Shown piece by piece: positions 17,028 to 25,422 of a stretch of 64,000 bases of DNA (position 1 is the stretch's first letter; each line of letters begins with the position of its first letter). The stretch is from contig NZ_CM001439.1 in assembly GCF_000244955.1 (NCBI RefSeq), forward strand, positions 5,265,234 to 5,329,233. Reading direction: 5' to 3'. This stretch comes from Saccharomonospora marina XMU15. Its GTDB lineage: Bacteria > Actinomycetota > Actinomycetes > Mycobacteriales > Pseudonocardiaceae. The notes below the pieces were generated by a model, which searched no databases, was not told where the DNA came from, and worked only from the letters and a program-made list of their open reading frames with translations. The position numbers and the translations under genes are program-made.

Positions 17028-18089
17028 TCACGGGATACCGAGGCCTGCCGCGCTCAGTGCGGCGAGCAACGCGCCCGCGAGCACCCCGGTGGCCGTGACG
17101 CCTGCCGCGACGATCGCCGTCGTGCGGAAGGTCAGTGCCCGGGCCAGCAGCAACATCGAGGGCAGGCTGACCGCGGGCAGCGTGATGAGCAAGATCCCGA
17201 GCACGAACGGAGAGAACCCAGCGGCGGCCAGCGCGAGCACCACGGGGATCTCTCCCGCTGTCGGGATCACCACGAGCAGGCCGACCACCGCGGCGACCAC
17301 GGCGGCGACGGCGGTCGCGCCTGCGAGCTCCGTGCCCAGCGGTGGCAGCCAGCCACGCAGCGCGCCCACCGCGAACACCAGCACGGCATATGCGGGCACG
17401 AGCAGCAGCGCGAAGCGAGCCAGTGCGAGTGCGAACCGGCGTGCCGGGGCCGTGGTGCCTGCAGGCACGGGCATCAGCCGAGGGTCACCGGAAACGGCCG
17501 GTTCGCCTGCGAACCTGGCCGCGAGCGCCGACACGCCGAGCACGAGCACCAGCCCCGCGACGAGCCTGGTCGCGGCCCACTGCCACGGGCACACGAGCAG
17601 CAGGAAGACCAGCACAGCGGGGTTGAGCACGGGGTTCGCCAGCCAGTAGGCAACGGCCGGGCCGGTTCGTGCGCCCCCGCGACGCATCGACTTCACGATC
17701 GGCGCGGCGCAGCAGGTGCACATCATGCTCGGCAGCGCGAGCAGGCCGCCGCCGATCGGTCCCCACCTGCCGAGAGAGCGCACCAGCCAGTCGCGGGGAA
17801 GCAGCGCTTCGATCGCCGCGCCGATCAGTACGGCCGCCACGAGCGCGAGCCACACCGCCTCGCCGTAGGAGAGCAGGAACTCCCAGCCCGCCGTGAGTCC
17901 GGGCGCCGCCGTGCTCGTGTCCAGTGACGAACCGCCCTGCCACGTGCCGCCGTCCACCAGCGACACCGTCTTGTCCGCGTACGGCCACCACTTGGCGACA
18001 AGCAGCGCGAGTACGGACAACACGGCGAACACGGCGATACCGAGCAGCCGGGATCGGGAATGGACGGTCGAAGCGGTCCGCGGCACCAC
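17028..18089 (-). CDS. Permease of the UPF0718/ArsP-like family
   Basis: A 353-residue membrane protein with about eight hydrophobic segments. The key feature is the MCTCCAAPIVKSMRRGG segment, a Cys-rich motif conserved in this permease family, together with the internal partner motif VIPTAGEIPVVLALAAAGFSP. Family members have been linked to export of organoarsenicals or to metal and thiol handling, but most are uncharacterised. There is no arsenic regulator or reductase nearby, so the substrate is unassigned. It starts at tandem GTG codons (18089/18086) and is divergent from a small membrane-protein gene. Confidence 0.8.
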   Translation of the reverse strand: MVPRTASTVHSRSRLLGIAVFAVLSVLALLVAKWWPYADKTVSLVDGGTWQGGSSLDTSTAAPGLTAGWEFLLSYGEAVWLALVAAVLIGAAIEALLPRDWLVRSLGRWGPIGGGLLALPSMMCTCCAAPIVKSMRRGGARTGPAVAYWLANPVLNPAVLVFLLLVCPWQWAATRLVAGLVLVLGVSALAARFAGEPAVSGDPRLMPVPAGTTAPARRFALALARFALLLVPAYAVLVFAVGALRGWLPPLGTELAGATAVAAVVAAVVGLLVVIPTAGEIPVVLALAAAGFSPFVLGILLITLPAVSLPSMLLLARALTFRTTAIVAAGVTATGVLAGALLAALSAAGLGIP

Positions 18090-18163
18090 GGCGGCCGGTT
18101 ACCCAGCACGACCGGATCCACACACTCCGGTTCCGAGCCGTTCGCCGTGGGTACCCGAACGAC

Positions 18164-18664
18164 ATGTTGAGTGCGATCATGCGAGGCGCCGCCGCGGGCG
18201 CCGCCGGTACGACGGCGTTGCAGGCCGCGACTTACCTGGACATGGTGCTGCGTGGCCGTCCGGCCAGCAGCACGCCGCAGCGCACCGTCGAGAAGCTCAG
18301 CGAGAAGACGGGCACCGCGATCCCGGGAGACGAGGAGAAGCAGGAGAGTCGCAAGTCCGGGCTCGGCGCGATGCTGGGCATGGTCACCGGTACCACGGTC
18401 GGAATCGGGTACGGCGTGCTGCGCGAATTCGGCTGGCGCCCTCCACTGCTGGCTGGCGGCGCGGTGGCCGGTGTCAGCGCGATGATCGGTTCGAGCGCTC
18501 CGATGACCGTGCTGGGTATCACCGATCCCCGAACGTGGGGCGTGTCCGACTGGCTCAGCGACGTGGTGCCGCACCTGGCCTACGGGTTCGTGGCCGCCGC
18601 GACCTACGAGGCCACCGAGCACGGCAGGCGGCAGTGGAGATTGCGCTGGCGGTTGAGTCGCTGA
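18164..18664 (+). CDS. Small membrane-associated hypothetical protein
   Basis: A 166-residue protein I cannot assign to a named family. It has Ala/Gly-rich hydrophobic stretches near residues 5-25, 67-85 (LGAMLGMVTGTTVGIGYGVL), 90-110 and 130-145, separated by a charged segment (PQRTVEKLSEKTG). The spacing suggests three or four short membrane helices. ATG 18164 (MLSAIMRGAAAGAAGTTAL) is preferred, although the ribosome site is weak. It is divergent from the permease gene with 74 bp between starts and convergent with transketolase. Confidence 0.7.
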   Translation: MLSAIMRGAAAGAAGTTALQAATYLDMVLRGRPASSTPQRTVEKLSEKTGTAIPGDEEKQESRKSGLGAMLGMVTGTTVGIGYGVLREFGWRPPLLAGGAVAGVSAMIGSSAPMTVLGITDPRTWGVSDWLSDVVPHLAYGFVAAATYEATEHGRRQWRLRWRLSR

Positions 18665-18721
18665 CGAACGGCCCGGCAGGCACCGCCCGCGCTCGGTCTC
18701 GTCGAACAGCGACCCGGGGTT

Positions 18722-20566
18722 TCAGCCCTCGACGAGGCCGAGCGCGGCTTCCACGATCGCGTCGGCGTCGATCGCCGCGTGCTGCAACTGCTCCTGCGGG
18801 GTGGCCGAACCCGGCAGGGCGAGCACCCCGAGCTTGGCCACCCGGGGAAACGCCGTGGTCTGGGTGAAGGCGTCGAGCACGGCGTCGCCGAGTCCACCCT
18901 GCGGCCAGTGATCCTCCACGGTGACGATCCGGCCGGTGTCGGCGGCCGCCTGGTGCAGGGTCACGACGTCCACCGGCTTCACCGAGTACAGGTCGATCAC
19001 GCGGGCCACGACCCCGTCGTCGGCGAGCCGGTCGGCGGCGGCCAGCGCCTCGTGCACCGTGATTCCCGCGCCGACGATCGTGACCTGGTCCTCGGGTGAG
19101 GAGCGCAGCACCTTGCTGCCCCCGATGGGGAACGCTTCCTCCTCGCCGTACAACACCGGGGTGTCACCCCTGGTGGTGCGCAGGTATCGGATTCCGGAGT
19201 GGTCGGCCATCGCGGCGGTGAGGTGTGCCGTCTGGTTGGCGTCGCAGGGGTAGAGCACGGTGCTTCGCCACAGCGCGCGGAACATCGCCAGGTCCTCCAG
19301 CCCCATCTGTGAGGGCCCGTCCTGGCCGATGGACACACCCGCGTGCGAGCCGACCAGGCACAGATCCGCTCCGCTCACGGCTGCCATCCGCACGAAGTCG
19401 TAGGCGCGGCTGAGGAACGCGGCGAAGGTCGCGGCATAGGGCACCCAACCGCGCACCTGCATCGCCACGGCAGCCGCGACCAGCTGCTGCTCGGCGATGT
19501 AGAACTGGAAGAACCGCTGCGGGTGCTCCCGTTCGAAGAACTGGCTGCGGGTGGAGTCGCCGACCTCGCCGTCGAGCACGACGATGTCCGAGCGGACCTT
19601 GCCGAGCGCGGTGATCGCCTCGCCGAACGCGGTACGGGTGGCCACCTGCTCGCCGGTCGAGTAGACCGGCAGTTCCAGCGACCTCGTGGTCAGCCTTGGC
19701 AACCGATCGTCGGCCTGCGGTGCGGCCACCTCGACCCGGATGGAGCGGCGCCCACCGAGTTCCTCGATCGCGGTTTCGGTGTCGGGCAACGGCTTGCCGT
19801 GCGCACGTTCGGCGTCCTCGACAGCAGCCACGCCCTTGCCCTTCCTGGTGCGGGCCAGGATCGCCGTCGGCCGGTCGGATTGCTCCGCCTCGCTGTAGGC
19901 GCGCTCGATCTGGTCGACGTCGTGGCCGTCGATCTCGACGGTGTGCCAGCCGAACGCGGCGATCCGGCGTGCGTAGGCACCGGTGTCCCAGCCGTGTCGC
20001 GTCGGCCCGCGCTGTCCGAGCCGGTTGACGTCAACGATCGCGATCAGGTTGGCCAGCCGCTGGTCACCGGCGTGCTCGAAGGCCTCCCACATCGAGCCTT
20101 CGGCCAGTTCGCTGTCGCCGCACAGCACCCACACCCGGTAGTCGCGCCGGTCGAGGTCCCTGCCCGCGAGTGCGAGCCCCACGCCGATCGGCAGGCCCTG
20201 TCCCAGCGACCCGGTCGCGACGTCCACCCACGGCAACTGCGGTGTCGGGTGGCCTTCGAGGCGGCTGCCCGACGTCCGGTACCTGAGCAGTTCCTCCTCG
20301 GAGATGGCGCCCGCCGCCACGTACATCGCGTACAGCAGCGGTGAGGCGTGGCCCTTGGAGAAGATCAGATGGTCGTTGGCCGGGTTCTGGCTGGCTGAGA
20401 AGTCGTAGCGCAGGTGTCTGGCCAGCAGCACGGCCATCAGGTCGGCCGCCGACATGGAGGAGGTTGGGTGTCCGGAGTTGGCGGCGCCGGAGGCACGCAC
20501 GGCATCCACTCTGAGCTGCTGCCCCAGTTCGGTGAGCCTCTCGACGTCCACGGTCGCCACCGACAT
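18722..20566 (-). CDS. tkt: Transketolase
   Basis: A thiamine-diphosphate enzyme that moves two-carbon units between sugar phosphates in the pentose phosphate pathway. At 614 residues it is shorter than the E. coli-type enzyme (about 660-700) and nearer the animal/archaeal-like length. N-terminal motifs are ASGAANSGHPTSSMSAADLM, ISKGH-type FSKGHASPLLYAM, and the TPP motif GDSELAEGSMWEA ending IVDVN. The second half carries EQQLVAAAVAMQVRGWVPYA and a C-terminal transketolase domain (VEDHWPQGGLGDAVLDAF). It may be a second, accessory transketolase. No operon partner is visible. Confidence 0.93.
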   Translation of the reverse strand: MSVATVDVERLTELGQQLRVDAVRASGAANSGHPTSSMSAADLMAVLLARHLRYDFSASQNPANDHLIFSKGHASPLLYAMYVAAGAISEEELLRYRTSGSRLEGHPTPQLPWVDVATGSLGQGLPIGVGLALAGRDLDRRDYRVWVLCGDSELAEGSMWEAFEHAGDQRLANLIAIVDVNRLGQRGPTRHGWDTGAYARRIAAFGWHTVEIDGHDVDQIERAYSEAEQSDRPTAILARTRKGKGVAAVEDAERAHGKPLPDTETAIEELGGRRSIRVEVAAPQADDRLPRLTTRSLELPVYSTGEQVATRTAFGEAITALGKVRSDIVVLDGEVGDSTRSQFFEREHPQRFFQFYIAEQQLVAAAVAMQVRGWVPYAATFAAFLSRAYDFVRMAAVSGADLCLVGSHAGVSIGQDGPSQMGLEDLAMFRALWRSTVLYPCDANQTAHLTAAMADHSGIRYLRTTRGDTPVLYGEEEAFPIGGSKVLRSSPEDQVTIVGAGITVHEALAAADRLADDGVVARVIDLYSVKPVDVVTLHQAAADTGRIVTVEDHWPQGGLGDAVLDAFTQTTAFPRVAKLGVLALPGSATPQEQLQHAAIDADAIVEAALGLVEG

Positions 20567-20803
20567 GGCCTACCTCTTCCCGGCGTAGGGCGATCGTCCG
20601 CTACGGCGGGTACCCGCGTGCTTGCCGGGCAAACGCCCTCGCGCGCCCGCGTCGTCCACCGCCCCGCGACCACCGCCGATGACGGTCCGGAGTGGACACA
20701 GCGGGTGAAGCGGTTCGCCGGGAAATCACCGAATCGCCTGCTCGCCTGCGACGGCAGGAGCCGGGCTCAAGCGCTACGAACACGCCCTGCTACTCTCTTC
20801 GGC

Positions 20804-20893
20804 GGAGGATTGGCCGAGCGGCCTAAGGCGCACGATTGGAAATCGTGTTGGGTGTAACAGCCCTCACGGGTTCGAATCCCGTATCCTCCGCCA
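20804..20893 (+). tRNA. tRNA-Ser (anticodon GGA)
   Basis: A type II tRNA. The acceptor GGAGGAT (20804-20810) pairs with ATCCTCC (20883-20889), with G as discriminator and an encoded CCA. The anticodon loop TTGGAAA sits on the stem CACGA/TCGTG, giving anticodon GGA (reads UCC/UCU). A long variable arm (TTGGGTGTAACAGCCCTCA) and T loop GGTTCGAATCC follow, as expected for serine. A terminator lies 13 bp downstream. Confidence 0.97.
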
Positions 20894-20905
20894 GCTGAGC
20901 AGGCG

Positions 20906-20944
20906 AAACGCCGGGCACCCGCACACTCGGGTCGCCCGGCGTTT
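20906..20944 (+). terminator. Terminator after tRNA-Ser(GGA)
   Basis: AAACGCCGGGC and GCCCGGCGTTT form an 11-bp stem around a loop of 17 nt that itself pairs (ACCCG/CGGGT). It lies just past the tRNA. The stem sequence is the same as that of the terminator following the other tRNA-Ser gene at 55610-55648. Confidence 0.85.
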
Positions 20945-20977
20945 GCCGTTTGCGTCGCAGTTCGCGTGACCGTCCGG

Positions 20978-21535
20978 TCAGGGTTGGGCGGCTTCGATAA
21001 CGCCGTGGACGGCTCTCCTGATGCGGTCCGCGGCGTGCTCGGGATCGGGCTGCCCGGCGTCGAGCCAGGCGATGACCGCTTCCGTGGCCACGGCGGGAAC
21101 CAGCCTTGCTGCCCAGTCGGCCCATGGCCCCGCGGCGATCCTGTCCGCGAGGTTGCGATGGGCGACCTCGGTGGACGACGCGGCGAGAGCCTCGGCCACC
21201 TCGCGGAACTCCGGTTCGGTGGCCGCGTGGCGAAACAGCAGCCGGAAGCCGTCGGGATCGGCCGCGGCGGCGCGCACCAGTGCCGGAATGCTGGTGTCGT
21301 CGAAGTGGTCGGAGCCCACGGCCTCGTCCAGCCGGGCACAGGCACGGTCGAGCACGGCGCGGTAGAGCGCGTTCTTCGACTCGAAGTGCCGGTAGACGAT
21401 CACCTTGGTGATGCCTGCTTCCTCGGCGACGTCGTCCAGACCGGTCGTGGCGAATCCGGCGCGAGCGAACGCGCGCGTGGCCGCATCCAGGATCTGTTCC
21501 CGCCGCTGCGCGCGCGGCATCCGTCGAGCTGTCAT
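20978..21535 (-). CDS. TetR-family regulator
   Basis: A 185-residue TetR-type repressor. The N-terminal helix-turn-helix is RREQILDAATRAFARAGFA, then EAGITKVIVYRHFESKNALY. The C-terminal domain contains a TetR_C-like region ending in AAQP and has no recognisable ligand signature. It is divergent from a cytochrome P450 gene with 101 bp between starts, a region holding palindromes. It most likely represses itself and the P450 until a small hydrophobic ligand binds. The ligand cannot be read. Confidence 0.93.
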   Translation of the reverse strand: MTARRMPRAQRREQILDAATRAFARAGFATTGLDDVAEEAGITKVIVYRHFESKNALYRAVLDRACARLDEAVGSDHFDDTSIPALVRAAAADPDGFRLLFRHAATEPEFREVAEALAASSTEVAHRNLADRIAAGPWADWAARLVPAVATEAVIAWLDAGQPDPEHAADRIRRAVHGVIEAAQP

Positions 21536-21560
21536 CGCCGTGCCATCGCCTCCGCCAGCT

Positions 21561-21621
21561 TGTTTACGAAAGAGGATACATGTAGCGTTGTTTATCTACA
21601 GATATACATTCAGACGTTTAC
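21561..21621. promoter_or_regulatory. TetR/P450 divergent promoter with palindromes
   Basis: This stretch is much richer in A+T than its flanks. It contains a perfect palindrome TACATGTA (21577-21584), an inverted repeat TATCT-AC-AGATA (21593-21604), and two copies of GTTTAC at 21562-21567 and 21616-21621. It lies between the divergent starts, which suits a TetR operator overlapping both promoters. GAGAGG just upstream of ATG 21637 is the P450 ribosome site. Confidence 0.55.
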
Positions 21622-21636
21622 TTCTGAGAGGCTGCC

Positions 21637-22815
21637 ATGACCACTCCGCCGACGTTGCCGTTCGCACAGCCGCGTCCGTTGCGGGTTCCGCCGCTGCTAC
21701 GGCAACTACAGGCCCGAGGCGTGGTGCACCGGGTGCGCACCGCGGTCGGCGACAACGCATGGCTCGTCACCGGTTACGACGAGGTACGGCGGCTACTGGC
21801 CGACGACCGCCTCGGGCGAGCGCATCCCGATCCCGAACACGCGCCCCGCACCGGCGAGTCGGCCCTGTTCGGCGGACCACTGGGCAACTTCGACACCGAG
21901 TACGCCGACCATGCCCGGATGCGCGCACAGCTACAGCCGCACTTCACGCCCAAACACCTGCGCGCCCTGCGACCACGTGTCGAGGAGCTGACCGAACGGC
22001 TGCTGGACGACCTCGCCACCGCGGACAAACCCGCGGACCTGCACACCGCGCTCGCGTTGCCGCTGCCGATACTGGTGATCTGCGAACTGCTAGGGGTGCC
22101 CTACGAGGAAAGGAAAAGGTTCCGGGCGTGGACCCAGGCCGCGGGCGACATCCGCGACCGCGCGCGCTCGGAGCAGGGTCTTGCCGCGTTGTTCGACTAC
22201 GGCCGAGAACTCCTGCAGCGCAAGCGCACCGACCCGGGCGACGACGTGATCTCCCGGTTGGCCGCGGACAGCGACATCACCGACGACGAGGCCGCCATGC
22301 TCGCCATGGCACTGCTGTTCGCCGGACACGAGACCACCGTCACGCAAATCGGCATCGGCGCGCTGTTGCTGCTGACCAACCCTGATCAGTGGCAGGCGCT
22401 GGCCGAGGACCCCGCACTGGTACCGAACGCGGTGGAGGAACTGCTTCGCGCGCCGGGCAAGGGTGGCGGTGGGATTCCGCGTTACGCGCGCGTGGACCTC
22501 GAAGTGGATGGCGTCCCCATCCGGGCGGGCGAACTCGTCCTGCTGGACAACGGTGCCGCCAACCACGACCCGGCCGCCTTCACCGAACCCGACCGCGTCG
22601 ACATCGGCCGCGAGACCGCGAGGGCCCACCTGACCTTCGGGCACGGCCTGCGGTACTGCATCGGGGCACCCCTTGCCCGCCTGGAACTGCAGGCGGCGTT
22701 CGGCGGCCTCACCGCACGGTTTCCGACGATGCGGCTCGCAGTGCCGGTGCGGCGACTGACCCTTCGCCGAGACGTGCTGACCGGCGGCCTGGCCGAGCTG
22801 CCGGTGACGTGGTGA
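21637..22815 (+). CDS. Cytochrome P450 monooxygenase
   Basis: A 392-residue soluble bacterial P450 (CYP). The oxygen-activating I-helix motif is AGHETT at residues 229-234. The K-helix region is AVEELLR, and the heme-binding loop is FGHGLRYCIGAP with the thiolate Cys at 341. No ferredoxin or reductase gene is adjacent, so redox partners must come from elsewhere. Substrate cannot be predicted, though family and length resemble CYP105/107-type enzymes that modify macrolides, steroids or terpenoids. It is controlled by the divergent TetR regulator. The stop is 12 bp from the convergent next gene. Confidence 0.95.
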   Translation: MTTPPTLPFAQPRPLRVPPLLRQLQARGVVHRVRTAVGDNAWLVTGYDEVRRLLADDRLGRAHPDPEHAPRTGESALFGGPLGNFDTEYADHARMRAQLQPHFTPKHLRALRPRVEELTERLLDDLATADKPADLHTALALPLPILVICELLGVPYEERKRFRAWTQAAGDIRDRARSEQGLAALFDYGRELLQRKRTDPGDDVISRLAADSDITDDEAAMLAMALLFAGHETTVTQIGIGALLLLTNPDQWQALAEDPALVPNAVEELLRAPGKGGGGIPRYARVDLEVDGVPIRAGELVLLDNGAANHDPAAFTEPDRVDIGRETARAHLTFGHGLRYCIGAPLARLELQAAFGGLTARFPTMRLAVPVRRLTLRRDVLTGGLAELPVTW

Positions 22816-22827
22816 CGGGCGGCCTCA

Positions 22828-23424
22828 CTACCCGAGCCTTGCGACCTGCCTGATCCGTGCGGCCAACTCGGGAAACGGCACCGGATCACCGCCTGCCTCG
22901 CGGACGCGCCGCATCGTCATCCTGATCCTGCCCTTGGCGCCGGACGGAAAGGACCGCAGACCTTCCCCGGACACGATGGTGAACTCCCACTGGTTCACGT
23001 CCAGCGCGTCGTATGTCGTCGGGTCGGCATTCGTGTGGACCGCGAACACGTACACGTCGGCGTGGAACCGCCTCCCGCCGACGTAGGCGCCGGTTTCGTG
23101 GTCCCAGGCCGGCGTGGGTTTGAGCTCCCAACTCGGCTGCCGCGTGCTTCGGGGGCTGCTCCGCCACGGCTGCACTCGGCCACTCGACTTCACCTCGATG
23201 CGCAGGCCGTCACCGGTCTCGACATCCCACGCGTCCCATTCCCGGCGGATGCCGCCGAGGCCGAGCGCCCGGCGGACCAGGTACTCGGCCAGATAGCCCC
23301 GCTGGGTGTTCGTACGCAGATCCGACATCGCGAACCGCCAGAAATCCGCAACAGTGGCATCGATACCGACGAACCTCTCCTGGCCCGTCAACGGCGCCGG
23401 TTCGGCTGTCAGCTGCTCTCCCAC
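22828..23424 (-). CDS. Hypothetical protein with PD-(D/E)xK nuclease-like core
   Basis: A 198-residue protein of no named function. Its central region has the order typical of the PD-(D/E)xK nuclease fold: a helix with Glu (RGYLAEYLV, E47), then Asp residues (EWDAWDVETGDG, D64/D67), then IEVKSSG with E77 and K79, and a hydrophobic strand ending in QPW. These are the expected metal-binding and catalytic positions. The C-terminal part has YVFAVHTNADP and WEFTIVSGE strands. It starts from a GTG. It may cut or bind nucleic acid. There is no restriction-modification partner beside it, and the convergent P450 and downstream hisS give no clue. Confidence 0.75.
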   Translation of the reverse strand: MGEQLTAEPAPLTGQERFVGIDATVADFWRFAMSDLRTNTQRGYLAEYLVRRALGLGGIRREWDAWDVETGDGLRIEVKSSGRVQPWRSSPRSTRQPSWELKPTPAWDHETGAYVGGRRFHADVYVFAVHTNADPTTYDALDVNQWEFTIVSGEGLRSFPSGAKGRIRMTMRRVREAGGDPVPFPELAARIRQVARLG

Positions 23425-23460
23425 GTGCCCGCGCTCGTCACCCCGACCCGGACGTAGCGG

Positions 23461-24747
23461 TCAGAGCAGCTTGCGCACCGCGTTGGCGACGTCGGGCAGC
23501 GCCACCCGCTCCTGCTCACCGGAAACGAGGTCCCTCACGGTCGCCATGCCCTCGGCGTGGTCCTGCTCGCCGATGATGACGACGGCTCGTGCGCCCGCCT
23601 TGTCGGCGCGCCCGATCTCCTTGCCCAGTTTGGCCGACTCCAGCGGCGTCGTGGTGCGAACGCCCGCCGCACGCAGCTGCGCCGCGGCGGTTCGCGCCGG
23701 CTCGAACAACGCCTCAGCCGTCGGGATGACGACGGCATCGACCTTGTTGGCAGGCTCGGGCAGCAGGCCGTGTGTGGAGAGGAAGTCCATCAGCGTGACG
23801 TCGCCCATACCGAACCCGAAGCCGGGAACAGCCTGGGCCGAGTACAGGCCGACGAGGTTGTCGTACCGGCCCCCTCCGAACAGGCTGCGGCGGTTCTGCG
23901 GGCTGGCGTCGAACACCTCGAACACGGTGGAGGTGTAGTAGTCGAAGCCCCTCACGATCAGCGGGTCGACCTTGATCCGGTCGCGGGCACGGGAGTTCAT
24001 CACCTCGATCAGCTTCGAGCCCGCGCGCGCCTGCTCGGACAGCTCCGGCAAGATCTCCTCGCCCGCCTGCACGACCTCGCGCAGCCGCGCGAACCGGGAC
24101 TCCGAAAGGCCGATCTCCTCCGCGTCGGCGCGAAGCTTGTCCTCGGGGTACTTCTCCCACCGGTCCAGCAGGCCTGCCACCTGGCGCCGCTGCTCGTCCT
24201 CGACCTCCAGGATCTCGGTGAAGATGGCGTCGAGCAGCACCCGGTCGCTCATCCTGAGCACGTACATGTCCTCGGTGGCACCGAGCCCTGCCATCATGGC
24301 GTGGATCAGCTCGATGAACTCGACCTCGACCGCGCTGGAGGAGGAGCCGAACAGGTCGACATTGATCTGCCAGTGTTCCCTGACCCTGCCGCGCTGCGGA
24401 CGCTCGTAGCGGAAGCAGTTGGGGTGGGAGTACCAGCGAACCGGAAACGTCAACCGCCCCAGATTGCCCGCGATGATGCGCGCCACCGACGGCGTCATCT
24501 CCGGGCGCAGGGCAAGGCGCCGACCGCCACGGTCGGTCAGCGTGTACAGCTGCTGCTCGACGATCTCGCGGCTGCTCTTGGCCTCGTAGATCTCCGTCAA
24601 CTCCAGGACGGGCCCGTCGTAGCGCTGGTAGCCGAAGACCTCGATGACCTCGTAGAGGCGCTGGAAGACCTGCTGCCGGACCGACATCTCCTCCGGCAGG
24701 AAATCTCGGGTGCCTCGGTATGGTTCGGTCGGCAGGTACTTGCCCAC
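23461..24747 (-). CDS. hisS: Histidyl-tRNA synthetase
   Basis: A class II aminoacyl-tRNA synthetase of 428 residues that charges tRNA-His. The start GTG 24747 gives MGKYLPTEPYRGTRDFLPEE, the usual N-terminus, and AAGGA lies 9 bp upstream. Class II motif 2 is FRYERPQRGRVREHWQINVD, the His-A region is VRGFDYYTSTVFEVFD with GGGRYDNLVGLYS, and motif 3 is GFGFGMGDVTLMDFL. The C-terminal anticodon-binding domain ends DVANAVRKLL. The RPEMTPSVAR segment and WQIN variant of motif 2 differ from the E. coli type, so it may represent a second HisRS lineage. The assignment itself is firm. Confidence 0.94.
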   Translation of the reverse strand: MGKYLPTEPYRGTRDFLPEEMSVRQQVFQRLYEVIEVFGYQRYDGPVLELTEIYEAKSSREIVEQQLYTLTDRGGRRLALRPEMTPSVARIIAGNLGRLTFPVRWYSHPNCFRYERPQRGRVREHWQINVDLFGSSSSAVEVEFIELIHAMMAGLGATEDMYVLRMSDRVLLDAIFTEILEVEDEQRRQVAGLLDRWEKYPEDKLRADAEEIGLSESRFARLREVVQAGEEILPELSEQARAGSKLIEVMNSRARDRIKVDPLIVRGFDYYTSTVFEVFDASPQNRRSLFGGGRYDNLVGLYSAQAVPGFGFGMGDVTLMDFLSTHGLLPEPANKVDAVVIPTAEALFEPARTAAAQLRAAGVRTTTPLESAKLGKEIGRADKAGARAVVIIGEQDHAEGMATVRDLVSGEQERVALPDVANAVRKLL

Positions 24748-25146
24748 GGCGCAGATCCTTCGATGACGCTCGGGTTGTTCGGAACACCACAACAGTAGTC
24801 GTAGCCCCGTGGCGCCGGGACGACCGCCGCCGACGGCCGTGCCGGGGGCAGGCGCAACCGTGTTCGACTCCTCCACTAGTGTTTCAGCCGTTCCACGGAT
24901 CAGGCCCGTGGACGTCCGGGTTCGGGGTCGGAGAACGTGGTGGGTGTGAAAGCCTTCGCCGGTTCGATTCCGAACCCCGCGCGCTTGTGGTCAGCGCAAC
25001 GCCGGAGCCCGGGCAGGGTCCGGCGTTCTGTCGTAACCGTGCGCGCAGATGTAGGTACCGGTTACCCCAACCAACTGCTGTCCGGGTTCACCCGGTCACG
25101 CTACGTTGGTTACCGAACGATCCGACTTCATCGAGGAGTCCGACAC
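24748..25146. other. 399-bp intergenic region between hisS and the FtsK-like operon
   Basis: No convincing gene is seen. It should contain both divergent promoters. A 7-bp hairpin TCCACGG...CCGTGGA lies at 24892-24912. A second structure follows at 24938-24982: a stretch resembling the variable arm and T arm of a serine tRNA, including GGTTCGATTCC, which is also part of a small perfect hairpin GGTTCG-ATTC-CGAACC. The 5' half of a tRNA is absent. GAGGAG at 25131-25136 is the ribosome site for the next gene. Confidence 0.5.
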
Positions 25147-25407
25147 ATGCCCGGTGTGGAAGAGATCCGCGCGGGGATCGCCCTCGCGAACGAGAAGGCT
25201 TCCGCAAGCATCGCCGCTCTGCAACAAGCCGCCCAGTCACTGGAGGAGGCGCAACAGTCACTGGCCCAGGCGACCTCGGGCAGCACGCAGGAAGAGGTCA
25301 ACCAGGCGCACGGGTTGCTGGCGGAGGCACTGCAGGGCATCAACGGCACCCAGAGCACGATCCGGGCCTGCATCTCCTCGGCCGAGAGCTACTCGGCCCG
25401 GCTGTAG
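25147..25407 (+). CDS. Small helical protein 1 of the FtsK-like operon
   Basis: An 86-residue, mostly alpha-helical, Ala/Gln/Glu-rich protein (VEEIRAGIALANEKA, then AQSLEEAQQSLAQATSG). Its size and two-helix appearance recall WXG100/ESAT-6-like secretion substrates, but there is no W-x-G turn. Helix 2 ends in AESYSARL, similar to the end of the next protein (LLDSYRSRL), so the two may be paralogous partners. GAGGAG lies 11 bp before the ATG. It heads a tight four-gene operon with an FtsK-type ATPase. I do not recognise the family. Confidence 0.8.
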   Translation: MPGVEEIRAGIALANEKASASIAALQQAAQSLEEAQQSLAQATSGSTQEEVNQAHGLLAEALQGINGTQSTIRACISSAESYSARL

Positions 25408-25422
25408 CGGAACGGGCACCTC

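Noticed and set aside
24918-24985. Intact tRNA gene
   Set aside because: No acceptor, D-arm or anticodon partner can be built; the T-arm stem has mismatches. Only a relic or unrelated hairpin is supported.
20804-24985. Genomic island integrated at tRNA-Ser with a duplicated 3' end
   Set aside because: The 24.9-kb segment resembles the tRNA 3' half only loosely and not as an exact repeat; no integrase is present, and hisS in between is a core gene.
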